42,617 bases of DNA, from assembly GCA_016927655.1 (NCBI GenBank), contig JAFGMG010000012.1, positions 1 through 42,617 of the forward strand, read 5' to 3'. The position numbers were made by a program, and so were the translations under genes. The stretch's first letter is position 1; the number at the start of each line of letters is the position of its first letter. Shown piece after piece: positions 1 to 7,586 of this stretch. The notes beneath the pieces are model-generated. The model was not told the origin of the DNA. It was given only the letters and a program-made list of their open reading frames with translations, and searched no databases. Source of the DNA: Candidatus Dojkabacteria bacterium. Its GTDB lineage: Bacteria; Patescibacteriota; Dojkabacteria; B142; JAFGMG01.

Positions 1-132
1 CAGTCCTTCTACTCCATTCTGACTGCTGTATATTTCATAGTCTTCCTCCACCTTTCTGTCCCACGACGCTATCAGGGTCTTGATCCCTTCTCTGATTGCA
101 TAATCATCGTCTATTAGGACTATTCTTTTCAT
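1..132 (-). CDS. Response regulator receiver domain (partial, C-terminus off the left edge)
   Basis: The minus strand starting at 132 reads an ATG-initiated open frame of 44 codons that continues past the window edge. The first residues are MKRIVLIDDDYAIREGI, the classic beginning of a CheY-like receiver domain: a hydrophobic beta strand followed by the acidic cluster (D8-D10) that binds Mg2+ for phosphotransfer. The phospho-acceptor Asp would lie beyond the edge, so neither it nor an output domain can be seen. It lies 74 bp downstream of the fused nrdJ gene on the same strand and may be the first gene of a separate unit. The family is confident; the type of regulator is unknown. Confidence 0.75.
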   Translation of the reverse strand, partial: MKRIVLIDDDYAIREGIKTLIASWDRKVEEDYEIYSSQNGVEGL

Positions 133-206
133 TTTCACACTTTAAAATATGGATATAGACAAGATAACAGAACCATTTCCTGCCGTAAAGGGATTTATCG
201 ATTTTT

Positions 207-3200
207 TTAACCGCATTTTGAAAATCCGCATCCCCTGCATAGAATACATCCCTCAGCATATTCGAGATCACCTCCGCATTCCGGGCATTCCATTAGATCC
301 CCAGTCATATTTTTTGTTGTGTATTTAGAGGAAGCCTCGATTACAGGCTTTGTGGGCGCAATCGTTTCAGCAATCACAGCATCATCTGCTGCCATTTCTT
401 CGATTTCTTCAGTCTTTTCATCTTTGCTTTTTTCAAACATTTTCAATTGCTCCTTCCGTTCATTCATATGTCTTTTTATAATTTTTGCAACTGCATCTGG
501 TACAGAATATACAAATACCCCTCCCTTATTCATCGTGGGCTGACCTGATCTTATTCCTAGCAGCTGTTTTATTATCTCATCAGTTTCGATTCCAGACCTG
601 AGCCCTAATGATACCAGTCTCCCAACTGCCTCCATAAATCCAGATGTAAAACTCCCGCTTTTGCCAACTCCCTGTAAAAATATTTCAAATGGTCCTACTT
701 CATCCTCATTAATCGTTACAAAAAGTCTTCCCTGATTTGTTTCAATCTTATATGTAAATCCCTTTACGACATCAGGTCTTTCTTTTGGTGTTCTTATCTG
801 GCGTGATTCTTCTTTGACCTGTACAATTTCTTTTTTCTTTTCAGCAGTCCCAACCTGAAGTGCAGCATCTTTACTTCCGTCTCTAAACACTGTGATCCCT
901 TTGCATCCAAGATCAAATGCCAATTCATAGACTTTTGCAATATCTCGCCAGGTTGCAGAAGCTGGCAGATTAATGGTCTTTGAAACAGCACTATCAACAT
1001 ACTTCTGAAACGCTGCCTGGATTTTCACATGCTGAGCAGGCTCAATTTCATGAGTTGTCACAAATATGTCAATCACATCATCTGGAATATTGTACTTATC
1101 TTTTATTTCAGATAAATGCTTTCCGTTTGCAATGTCTTTGATTAATTCCTCGCTGTGAAACCCTCGCTCTTTTGCAATTGATTCGAATAGATGTTCAATC
1201 ACTTCCTGATCAGCGCCGCCCATAGAATTTTTCCTCCTATAACCTAGTGCAAAAATCGGCTCTATTCCAGGATTACAATTTGCGATAATACTTACACTTC
1301 CAGTTGGAGCTATCGTTGTTGTTCTTGTATTGCGCATAAATTTAATTTTTGGATTTTGAGCCCATATTGAATTTTCAAATTCAGGGAAATTCCCTTTTTC
1401 TTCGCCTAGTTCTTCGCTAGCTTCATGTGCTTTTTGCTGTATAAATTTCATGATTTTCTCAGCTGCAATTTCAGCCTCATTTGACTTGTATGAAATGCCA
1501 AGCTTTATCAGAAAGTCCGCGTAACCCATCACTCCAAGTCCTACATTCCTTGTTCGAGTAGTCATTTCTTCAATTTCTCTTATTGGATAGTTATTAATAT
1601 CTATTATATTATCCAAAAACCGCACTCCAAGCTTTGTCACTTGTTCAAGCCTTTCCCAGTCAATTGTTTTTAATTTCTCTGGTAAATCCATATCCCTTAT
1701 CTTTGGATTTTCAAGATATGGGAATCCTTTTATAAATTTCGATACGTCGATATTTCCAAGATTGCATGTCTCGTATGGTATTAGAGGCTGCTCTCCGCAT
1801 GGATTTGTACTATCCATTTTGCCAAGTTCCGGCGTTGTATTCCCTTTCTCCGCAGTATCAATAAAGAACATTCCCGGATCTCCGCTAAGCCAGGCATGTT
1901 CAGCAATTTTTTGAAATAGTTCGCGCGCTTTTATTGTTTTGCATACTTCTCTGCTGTGGGGATCAATCAACTCCCATTCCTGATCCTCTTTGACAGCCTT
2001 CATGTATTTATTCGTAATACCAACTGAGATATTGTAATGAGAAAGCCCTTCCAAATCGTCTTTAACTCGTATAAAGTGCTCAATGTTTGGATGATCTACA
2101 TTTAAAATTGCCATTGAACCTAATCCTCTTCCTCCTCGGCCCTTTATAGTATCTTGGGCACGGTTAAACATCTTCAAATATTCAATTGGACCCGCAGCTT
2201 TCTCTCCTGTTGTTTTGACAATTGCATAGGTACTGCGAATTTTTGAGAAATTAAACCCAGTACCAACCCCGCGTCTTAGCATTTGAATGTTTTGATTCAA
2301 TGCCCCAAATATAGAATCAATTGAATCGTCTATTGGCAGGACGAGGCATTTTGACATTACAGAATCAGTCCCAAGTCCAGCATATATTAAAGTCCCTCCG
2401 CTCAAAAATTCGCCTGAATTCATTATTTCAAAAAATTCTTTCTCATATCTCCTGGCTTTTCTTCCATCATATTTTGTTTCCGCCCCTGCCACATACCTTG
2501 CAATTCTTTTCCAAAGCTCATCTGGTGTTTCAATCACATTTCCATTATCGTCTTTTTTGAGTGCCCGTTTTTCTAGTACCTGATATGCATTTGGCGTTAA
2601 TTCATATGTATCTGTGTATTTAAATTCGCTTTCTTCCTTTTTCACAGATTCCACTTGTTTTTTGTCGGTACTATTTTCAAGTACCTGCATCTGCTTGCTT
2701 CCATCGCGGTAAATCGTAATTCCCTTGCAGCCGGTTTCCCAGGCTTGTATATATGATTTCCTCACATCCTCAACAGTTGCATCATTTGGAAGATTTATTG
2801 TTTTTGAAACCGCTGCATCAACAAATTTCTGTGCTGCTGATTGAATTTTTACGTGCCATTCAGGGCTTACATCATGAGTGGTGACAAATATTTTCTTTGC
2901 TTCATCTGGGACCTCATCAAGCCCTGCAAGTGAGCCGTTATTTTCAGCAATTTTCTCCATCAATTCCTTCGAGTAGAATTTGTGTTTTTTTGCATAGGCT
3001 TCGAATTGCTCGTTAACGTAGAGTAACTGCTTATGATCTTCTTTGCCGTCATCCTGGTAGAATCCCCTGTATTTATACACTAATGAAAATACCGGCTCGA
3101 TCCCGCTTGATGTGTTTGCAATCAGGCTGAGTGTGCCTGTTGGAGCAATTGAGCTCATAGTGGCATTGCGCACTTTTTTCCCTTCTTTTTCCCATTTACT

Positions 3201-4463
3201 ATTTTTAAACCCCGGAAAAGTCCCTCTATTTTTAGCAAGTGTGATTGATGCTTTTTCAGCTTCTTCCTGGACAAATTTCATTATTTTTGTTGTCAAATCA
3301 ATTGCCTCGTCGCTGTTGTATGGTATTTTCATCTCGAAAAACAATGTAGCAAGACCTACCAAACCAAGACCAAGCTTTCTTGTCTTTTCAACCTCACGCT
3401 TTATCTTTTCAAGAGGATATACGCTTAAATCGATCATATTGTCTAGAATATTTATCGCTTTGTGAGTTGAATCTTTTAGCTTGTCCCAGTCAATTTGTCC
3501 TTTTGAATCCAAATGCGATGGCAGTACAATAGATCCAAGATTGCATGATTCATAAGCTCTTAATGGCTCCTCACCGCAAGGGTTCGTCGCTTCTATCACC
3601 CCAATCTCAGGTGTCGGATTAGCTCTCTGCGCTGTATCAAGAAAAAATAATCCTGGATCCGCACATTCCCATGCGCTCTGGCATATTTTATCAAATACAT
3701 CTCTAGCTCTTAATTTATCTACCACTTCGTCATTTCTTGGGTTTATCAATTCATATTCTTCATCGTTTTTTACCGCGTTCATAAATATATCGGTAATTCC
3801 TACCGATAGATTGAAATTTCTGATTACAGATTCCCCAGACTTCAAATCAATAAAATCTAAAATATCTGGATGATTTACGTTCAAAATACCCATATTCCCA
3901 CCTCCGCGCTTTTTCCCCTGCAATATATGATCAAAAGATTGAGAATAACTTCTTATAAAATGAATCGGGCCTGCAGCTACATTTGGAGTTCCCCCGACAC
4001 TGTCACCCTTTGGACGAATATGCGAAAAATTAAATCCCGTACCTCCGTTATTTTTCTGAACTATAGCGGCTTCTTTCATTGTCTGAAAAATACTATCAAG
4101 ACCATCCTCAACGGGTAATACAAAGCATGACGCAAGCTGTCCTGTGCCATCTATATAATTTCCTGCTTCGTAAAGAACCCTAGCTCCCGGAAGAAACTTA
4201 TTTCTGCTCATCAGATCATAAAACTCTTTTGCTTTTTTGTTTATTTCAAGCATAGAAAATCCGTTTTTTCTTTCTTCAAGTGCGAAAGAAGCCGCTACTC
4301 TCCAAAACATTTCCTTTGGACCTTCAAGAAAATCGCCCTTTTCGTTTTTTAGGAAGCTGCGTTTCTTCATGATTTCAAGTGTGTTTTTGGATATATTTGG
4401 CTTCTCCAGCTCCTTTGGCGGATTTTTTATAAATTCAAGCTCGTCTTTCGTATATTTTTTCAT
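207..4463 (-). CDS. nrdJ: Tandem-fused class II (B12-dependent) ribonucleotide reductase, two catalytic domains plus TSCPD/Cys tail
   Basis: This 1418-aa protein reduces ribonucleotides to deoxyribonucleotides using adenosylcobalamin. It holds two full NrdJ catalytic barrels in one chain. Copy 1 (about residues 25-600) has redox Cys113, active-site NPCGE with thiyl Cys296 and Glu298, redox Cys307, and the phosphate-binding APTGTLSLIA loop near 440. Copy 2 (about 618-1200) has Cys706, NPCGE with Cys889 and Glu891, Cys900, and APTGSVSIIA near 1052. A TSCPD domain follows (about 1235-1330), then a variable linker, then the usual NrdJ Cys-rich tail (C1393, C1396, C1406, C1409, C1412, C1417). No ATP-cone is seen at the N-terminus. 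Single-copy NrdJ is normally about 600-850 aa. The start is an ATG with an AAAGGAA Shine-Dalgarno about 6 nt upstream, 23 nt after the Nudix gene. The copies are clearly diverged, so this is an old duplication rather than an assembly repeat. Confidence 0.95.
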   Translation of the reverse strand: MKKYTKDELEFIKNPPKELEKPNISKNTLEIMKKRSFLKNEKGDFLEGPKEMFWRVAASFALEERKNGFSMLEINKKAKEFYDLMSRNKFLPGARVLYEAGNYIDGTGQLASCFVLPVEDGLDSIFQTMKEAAIVQKNNGGTGFNFSHIRPKGDSVGGTPNVAAGPIHFIRSYSQSFDHILQGKKRGGGNMGILNVNHPDILDFIDLKSGESVIRNFNLSVGITDIFMNAVKNDEEYELINPRNDEVVDKLRARDVFDKICQSAWECADPGLFFLDTAQRANPTPEIGVIEATNPCGEEPLRAYESCNLGSIVLPSHLDSKGQIDWDKLKDSTHKAINILDNMIDLSVYPLEKIKREVEKTRKLGLGLVGLATLFFEMKIPYNSDEAIDLTTKIMKFVQEEAEKASITLAKNRGTFPGFKNSKWEKEGKKVRNATMSSIAPTGTLSLIANTSSGIEPVFSLVYKYRGFYQDDGKEDHKQLLYVNEQFEAYAKKHKFYSKELMEKIAENNGSLAGLDEVPDEAKKIFVTTHDVSPEWHVKIQSAAQKFVDAAVSKTINLPNDATVEDVRKSYIQAWETGCKGITIYRDGSKQMQVLENSTDKKQVESVKKEESEFKYTDTYELTPNAYQVLEKRALKKDDNGNVIETPDELWKRIARYVAGAETKYDGRKARRYEKEFFEIMNSGEFLSGGTLIYAGLGTDSVMSKCLVLPIDDSIDSIFGALNQNIQMLRRGVGTGFNFSKIRSTYAIVKTTGEKAAGPIEYLKMFNRAQDTIKGRGGRGLGSMAILNVDHPNIEHFIRVKDDLEGLSHYNISVGITNKYMKAVKEDQEWELIDPHSREVCKTIKARELFQKIAEHAWLSGDPGMFFIDTAEKGNTTPELGKMDSTNPCGEQPLIPYETCNLGNIDVSKFIKGFPYLENPKIRDMDLPEKLKTIDWERLEQVTKLGVRFLDNIIDINNYPIREIEEMTTRTRNVGLGVMGYADFLIKLGISYKSNEAEIAAEKIMKFIQQKAHEASEELGEEKGNFPEFENSIWAQNPKIKFMRNTRTTTIAPTGSVSIIANCNPGIEPIFALGYRRKNSMGGADQEVIEHLFESIAKERGFHSEELIKDIANGKHLSEIKDKYNIPDDVIDIFVTTHEIEPAQHVKIQAAFQKYVDSAVSKTINLPASATWRDIAKVYELAFDLGCKGITVFRDGSKDAALQVGTAEKKKEIVQVKEESRQIRTPKERPDVVKGFTYKIETNQGRLFVTINEDEVGPFEIFLQGVGKSGSFTSGFMEAVGRLVSLGLRSGIETDEIIKQLLGIRSGQPTMNKGGVFVYSVPDAVAKIIKRHMNERKEQLKMFEKSKDEKTEEIEEMAADDAVIAETIAPTKPVIEASSKYTTKNMTGDLMECPECGGDLEYAEGCILCRGCGFSKCG

Positions 4464-4486
4464 AAGTGTTCCTTTTGATAGATTAG

Positions 4487-4897
4487 TTATTTCCTAAATG
4501 CGGCCTTTAGAATTTCATCTGTGCCCCTGAGCAGCGGGACATTTTTCAAATTTGAGATCGGGAACCATCCGACATCAAGAATGTCATCATGATCATCCAG
4601 GTTCATCAATTTCTCGCTTTTTGTCTGGGCAATGTAGTGAATAAGTGTCAATTGTTTATCCTTCTCATATAAATAACTTTGAATTACAGGCAGCAATTTC
4701 AAATCAACAATTTTTATTCCAATTTCTTCTTTGCATCTTCTAACTAATGTTTCCTCAGGATGCTCTCCAAACTGTATAATTCCTCCCGGCAGCGCCCACT
4801 TTTTGTGAAATTTCGGGTTCGGATCATTTCTCTGCTGCAAGATCACATTATTGTTTTTTACGATAACTCCAAAGCTGCCCCATAACTGCTGTTGCAC
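4487..4897 (-). CDS. Nudix hydrolase with altered Nudix box
   Basis: A 136-aa single-domain Nudix protein, which would hydrolyse a nucleoside diphosphate linked to another moiety. The Nudix box spans residues 39-61: G39, E45, R53, E57, E58 and G60 fit GX5EX7REUXEEXGU, but the Glu that should follow R53 is Arg54. In MutT the equivalent Glu is a metal ligand or catalytic residue, so activity or mechanism may differ. The frame opens with GTG at 4897 and no clear Shine-Dalgarno. The gene lies between two class II reductase genes on the same strand, so a role in dNTP-pool cleaning or nucleotide salvage is a reasonable inference. The substrate cannot be read from sequence. Confidence 0.9.
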   Translation of the reverse strand: MQQQLWGSFGVIVKNNNVILQQRNDPNPKFHKKWALPGGIIQFGEHPEETLVRRCKEEIGIKIVDLKLLPVIQSYLYEKDKQLTLIHYIAQTKSEKLMNLDDHDDILDVGWFPISNLKNVPLLRGTDEILKAAFRK

Positions 4898-4994
4898 TTT
4901 GATCTGGATAAGAATTTATATTTTTCCGTTCAGTCACAACTAGTGACCCATCAGGCTTAATCGTTATTATTGTTACTTGTTTTTCGCCATTCAT
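4848..4994 (-). CDS. Possible small ORF (48 aa) overlapping the Nudix start
   Basis: An ATG-started frame of 48 codons begins 9 nt after the stop of the 586-aa nrdJ and overlaps the first 50 nt of the Nudix gene in another frame. The peptide starts MNGEKQVTIITIKPDGSLVV, which looks protein-like (beta-prone) rather than random. There is no Shine-Dalgarno. It could be a real small protein, or a leader whose translation couples the upstream reductase to the Nudix gene. It resembles no family I know. The call rests only on position and composition. Confidence 0.3.
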   Translation of the reverse strand: MNGEKQVTIITIKPDGSLVVTERKNINSYPDQSATAVMGQLWSYRKKQ

Positions 4995-5003
4995 TTTTAT
5001 GAT

Positions 5004-6764
5004 CTATTTTTTTAGATTTAAAACCTGTTTGTCACGACTTTTATCTCTATAAATTGTCAAACCTTTCAGGTGTTGATCAATCGCAAGATAAAATGCTTTT
5101 TCAATATCTTCGACTGTTGATTTCTCAGGTAAATTAATTGTTTTTGAAACAGCATTATCTGTATATTTCTGAAATGCTCCCTGCATCTTTATGTGCCACT
5201 CTGGAGCAATATCATAAGAAACTACAAATATTTTTTTAATTTCTTCCGGCATTTCATCTATATTTTGCAATGTGCCTTCTTTTGCAATTTTTTCCATGAT
5301 TTCCTGCGAATACATCCAGTCCTTTTTCAGTCTTTTTTCTAATATTGCATTTGTCATTATCATTTCTGTTTCTGCTCCAACTGTTTCCATATTTTTGCGT
5401 ACATAGGCAAGTGCAAAAACCGGCTCAATTCCTCCATTTACATCTGCAACAAGTGATGTTGTGCCATTTGGTGCAATAGTTGTTACCGTTGCATTTCTCA
5501 TATGCTTGTAGCCTTTTTTGTCCCACCTGGAGCCTTTGAAATTCCCAAAATCTCCCTTTTGTTCTCCAAGCTCCTGTGATGCTTCGTGTGATTTTTCCTG
5601 GATGAATTTCATAACTTTTCTGGCAAGAACCAATGCTTCTTCGCTGTCATATGGAATTTCAAGTAAATAAAGTAAATCAGCCCAGCCCATAACTCCAATT
5701 CCCACTTTTCTGTTTCCATATTTGACCATTTGCTCAATCTCAGGTAATAAATGCTTTGAGACTGTGATTGTATTGTCTAGAAACCTAACGCCTGTTTTGA
5801 CAACGTATTCAAGTCTATCCCAGTCAATCCTGCCACCATTGTAGAATTTAGAAAGGACAACTGAACCTAAATTGCATGCCTCATATGGAAGCAGAGGCTG
5901 CTCACCGCATTGGTTTGTCGCAGTCATTTTCCCGACGTTTGGTGTTGGATTTGTACGATTTACCTCATCGATAAATATAAATCCCGGCTCTCCGCTTCTA
6001 TATATCGAATCTGTTATCTCACGAAGCAGCTTTTTTGGATCAATTTCGCGATATATTTTCCCGCCAAATTCCAGTTCAAAAGTTTTTCTTTCTTTGAGGG
6101 CCTCTACAAATTTATCTGTAATTGCAATGGAAATATTGAAATTTGTCAGCTGCGAATAATCCTGCTTTGCACTTATAAACTTCTCAATATCAGGATGATC
6201 TATCCGCAAAATTCCCATATGACCTGCATGCCTTTGAGACCCGCGGTTCATGATTGTTTCAGATGAAAAGTCGTACAACCTCATAAATGAAATTGGTCCG
6301 CTTGCTTCTCTGCCAGTTGAATGTACTTTTTCACCCTCCGGCCTGACTTCTGACCAGTCGTAGCCGATACCGGCTCCACGCCTGTGAAGAGTAGTTGTAT
6401 TTGCCAAAGTTGTATAAATTGACTCAACTGAATCATGGATAGGCATTACATAGCATGCTGCAACCAGCTCTTCGCGCCCACGATCCAGCAGACTCATACC
6501 GGATAGAAATTCAAGATTTGCCTGAATTTCATAAAAATCATCTTCAATTTTCTCTAATTCATTTTTATTTGGTGCTTTGTAGCCTTTTTTCTTGTCACTC
6601 AGATCTTTTTCTCCCGATGCAATAAATTCTGATACTCTTTTGAATAAATCCGATATACTTTCCTTTGGATTACCAGATTCGTCAACTTTTAAATATCTCT
6701 TAGCGGCAATAAATCTTGCATTCTGGCTCAAATTTGGTTTTAGTGAAAATCTACTGTTTTTCAA
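5004..6764 (-). CDS. nrdJ: Class II (B12-dependent) ribonucleotide reductase, stand-alone catalytic domain without C-terminal tail
   Basis: A 586-aa third NrdJ catalytic domain. It has redox Cys104, active-site NQCGE with thiyl Cys286 and Glu288, redox Cys297, and the APNGTTSLVA phosphate-binding loop. It ends right after the KGLTIYRDKSRDKQ motif that closes the barrel, so it has neither the TSCPD domain nor the C-terminal Cys tail that recycles the active-site disulfide in other NrdJ proteins. It would need the tail of the fused reductase in trans, or an external reductant (inference). The start is a TTG at 6764 that overlaps the nrdR stop by 14 nt, suggesting translational coupling. The N-terminus matches the reductase N-terminal region of the fused copies, which supports this start. 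The Gln in place of Pro next to the thiyl Cys is a small departure from the usual NPCGE. Confidence 0.93.
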   Translation of the reverse strand: MKNSRFSLKPNLSQNARFIAAKRYLKVDESGNPKESISDLFKRVSEFIASGEKDLSDKKKGYKAPNKNELEKIEDDFYEIQANLEFLSGMSLLDRGREELVAACYVMPIHDSVESIYTTLANTTTLHRRGAGIGYDWSEVRPEGEKVHSTGREASGPISFMRLYDFSSETIMNRGSQRHAGHMGILRIDHPDIEKFISAKQDYSQLTNFNISIAITDKFVEALKERKTFELEFGGKIYREIDPKKLLREITDSIYRSGEPGFIFIDEVNRTNPTPNVGKMTATNQCGEQPLLPYEACNLGSVVLSKFYNGGRIDWDRLEYVVKTGVRFLDNTITVSKHLLPEIEQMVKYGNRKVGIGVMGWADLLYLLEIPYDSEEALVLARKVMKFIQEKSHEASQELGEQKGDFGNFKGSRWDKKGYKHMRNATVTTIAPNGTTSLVADVNGGIEPVFALAYVRKNMETVGAETEMIMTNAILEKRLKKDWMYSQEIMEKIAKEGTLQNIDEMPEEIKKIFVVSYDIAPEWHIKMQGAFQKYTDNAVSKTINLPEKSTVEDIEKAFYLAIDQHLKGLTIYRDKSRDKQVLNLKK

Positions 6765-7203
6765 GTTCGGCTATTTCTTTTTTAAAATCGTTAATTGAAT
6801 TGAAATCGCGGTAAACAGATGCGAATAGTAAATATCCAACTGAATCCAGCTTTCTAAGTCTGGTCAGCACCATCTTTCCTATATCGGTTGATTTAACCTG
6901 GGTCGTTCTTCTGTTTAACAATCTAAGCTCTATATCATCTATCAGCTCTTCAATTTGTTCGTCATTTATGGGTCTCTTTTTGACTGCCTTTAAAACACCT
7001 TTTTTTAACTTCTCTCTGTCAAATTCCTGCAATCTCCCTGATCTTTTCTCAACCATCAAAGATATATTTTGAATTCGCTCATAAGTTGTAAACCTTTTAC
7101 CACAATCCAGGCACTCCCGCCTTCTCCTTGTTGCGCTGGTTTCATCGTTATCCCTTTTATCAACTACTTTATTCTCTTTTGATTTGCAATATGGGCAAAG
7201 CAA
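6751..7203 (-). CDS. nrdR: Transcriptional repressor NrdR
   Basis: A 150-aa NrdR, the nucleotide-sensing repressor of ribonucleotide reductase genes. The N-terminal zinc ribbon has Cys3/Cys6 (CPYC) and Cys31/Cys34 (CLDC) followed by GKRFTTYER. The ATP-cone, which binds ATP or dATP, occupies about residues 48-138. Length and architecture are typical. The start is TTG (MLCPYC); an in-frame stop lies a few codons upstream, so no longer start is possible. It is the first gene of the operon containing all three reductase domains, so NrdR probably represses its own operon. As the reductases show no ATP-cone, NrdR may be the main dATP sensor seen in this cluster (inference). Confidence 0.95.
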   Translation of the reverse strand: MLCPYCKSKENKVVDKRDNDETSATRRRRECLDCGKRFTTYERIQNISLMVEKRSGRLQEFDREKLKKGVLKAVKKRPINDEQIEELIDDIELRLLNRRTTQVKSTDIGKMVLTRLRKLDSVGYLLFASVYRDFNSINDFKKEIAELEKQ

Positions 7204-7234
7204 TGCAGCGCTTTAACATTTAATTATTAACACG

Positions 7235-7243
7235 TTATCCACA
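7235..7243 (+). promoter_or_regulatory. DnaA box (TTATCCACA) upstream of nrdR
   Basis: The 9-mer TTATCCACA is an exact match to the bacterial DnaA-box consensus TTATNCACA. It lies 32 bp upstream of the nrdR start codon. Only one perfect copy is present, so a replication origin is unlikely. DnaA control of reductase genes is known in other bacteria (nrdAB of E. coli), so regulation of the operon is plausible but unproven. Confidence 0.35.
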
Positions 7244-7320
7244 CTACATACACAAATATACACCGGTTATCTACCTACTAAACACAGCATTGTGCTATTT
7301 ATTAGCACAGTATACACATT
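7241..7320 (-). promoter_or_regulatory. NrdR-box-like operator cluster
   Basis: Three imperfect matches to the NrdR consensus acaCwAtATaTwGtgt are seen at 7241-7256, 7280-7295 and 7305-7320. The first has a strong ACACTAcATA half and overlaps the DnaA box. The 7280-7295 copy pairs an ACAC-like arm with a TTGTGC arm. Centre spacings (39 and 25 bp) do not match the usual 31-32 bp pair exactly, so the individual sites are tentative; the location directly upstream of nrdR supports the idea. Confidence 0.3.
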
Positions 7321-7535
7321 TTCCTGGTGGGAACAGACAGTAATGAAAGAAAGCAATAAAAGTGCAATTCTTTTATCAATTTTGTATGTCTGCCCCTTGC
7401 ATACAAACCACAATTTCTTGTGTGTGGAAACAGACTACATAACAACTCCTTGTATGTCAAGAATATTCCCAAATTAGATTTCAGGGCATTCAATTGCATG
7501 TTTCATGCATCTTGTTTTAGAAAGTTGCTCAATAT

Positions 7536-7563
7536 TTGATATTTTTTTTCTATCTTGTAGAAT
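7536..7563 (+). promoter_or_regulatory. Sigma70-type promoter of the Mur-ligase-like gene
   Basis: A -35 TTGATA (7536-7541) and -10 TAGAAT (7558-7563) are separated by 16 bp. Transcription would begin about 17 nt before the TTG start at 7587, leaving room for the AAAAGGA Shine-Dalgarno at 7577-7583. Confidence 0.55.
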
Positions 7564-7586
7564 AAAGATACTTTTAGAAAAGGACG

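Larger units (their letters stand above)
7204..7586. other. 383-bp divergent intergenic region between nrdR and the Mur-ligase-like gene
   Basis: AT-rich with no convincing gene. The nrdR-proximal side (7235-7320) contains a perfect DnaA box and several ACAC...GTGT-like elements. The plus-side end holds a good promoter for the Mur-like gene. Two short similar segments, GGGAACAGACAGTAATG near 7328 and GTGGAAACAGACTACATAA near 7423, may be a degenerate repeat. No adenosylcobalamin riboswitch core could be recognised despite the B12-dependent enzymes downstream. Confidence 0.6.

Noticed and set aside
207-4463. Intein or assembly duplication as the reason for the unusual length of the fused reductase
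   Set aside because: The extra sequence is a second full reductase domain with its own catalytic residues and no intein motifs; the two halves differ strongly, which an assembly repeat would not.
7204-7420. Adenosylcobalamin riboswitch upstream of the B12-dependent reductase operon
   Set aside because: Looked on the minus strand for the B12-box and the conserved cobalamin core; neither is present, and the leader is AT-rich without a matching fold.
7204-7586. Replication origin
   Set aside because: Only one perfect DnaA box, no cluster of boxes and no dnaA or dnaN gene nearby.
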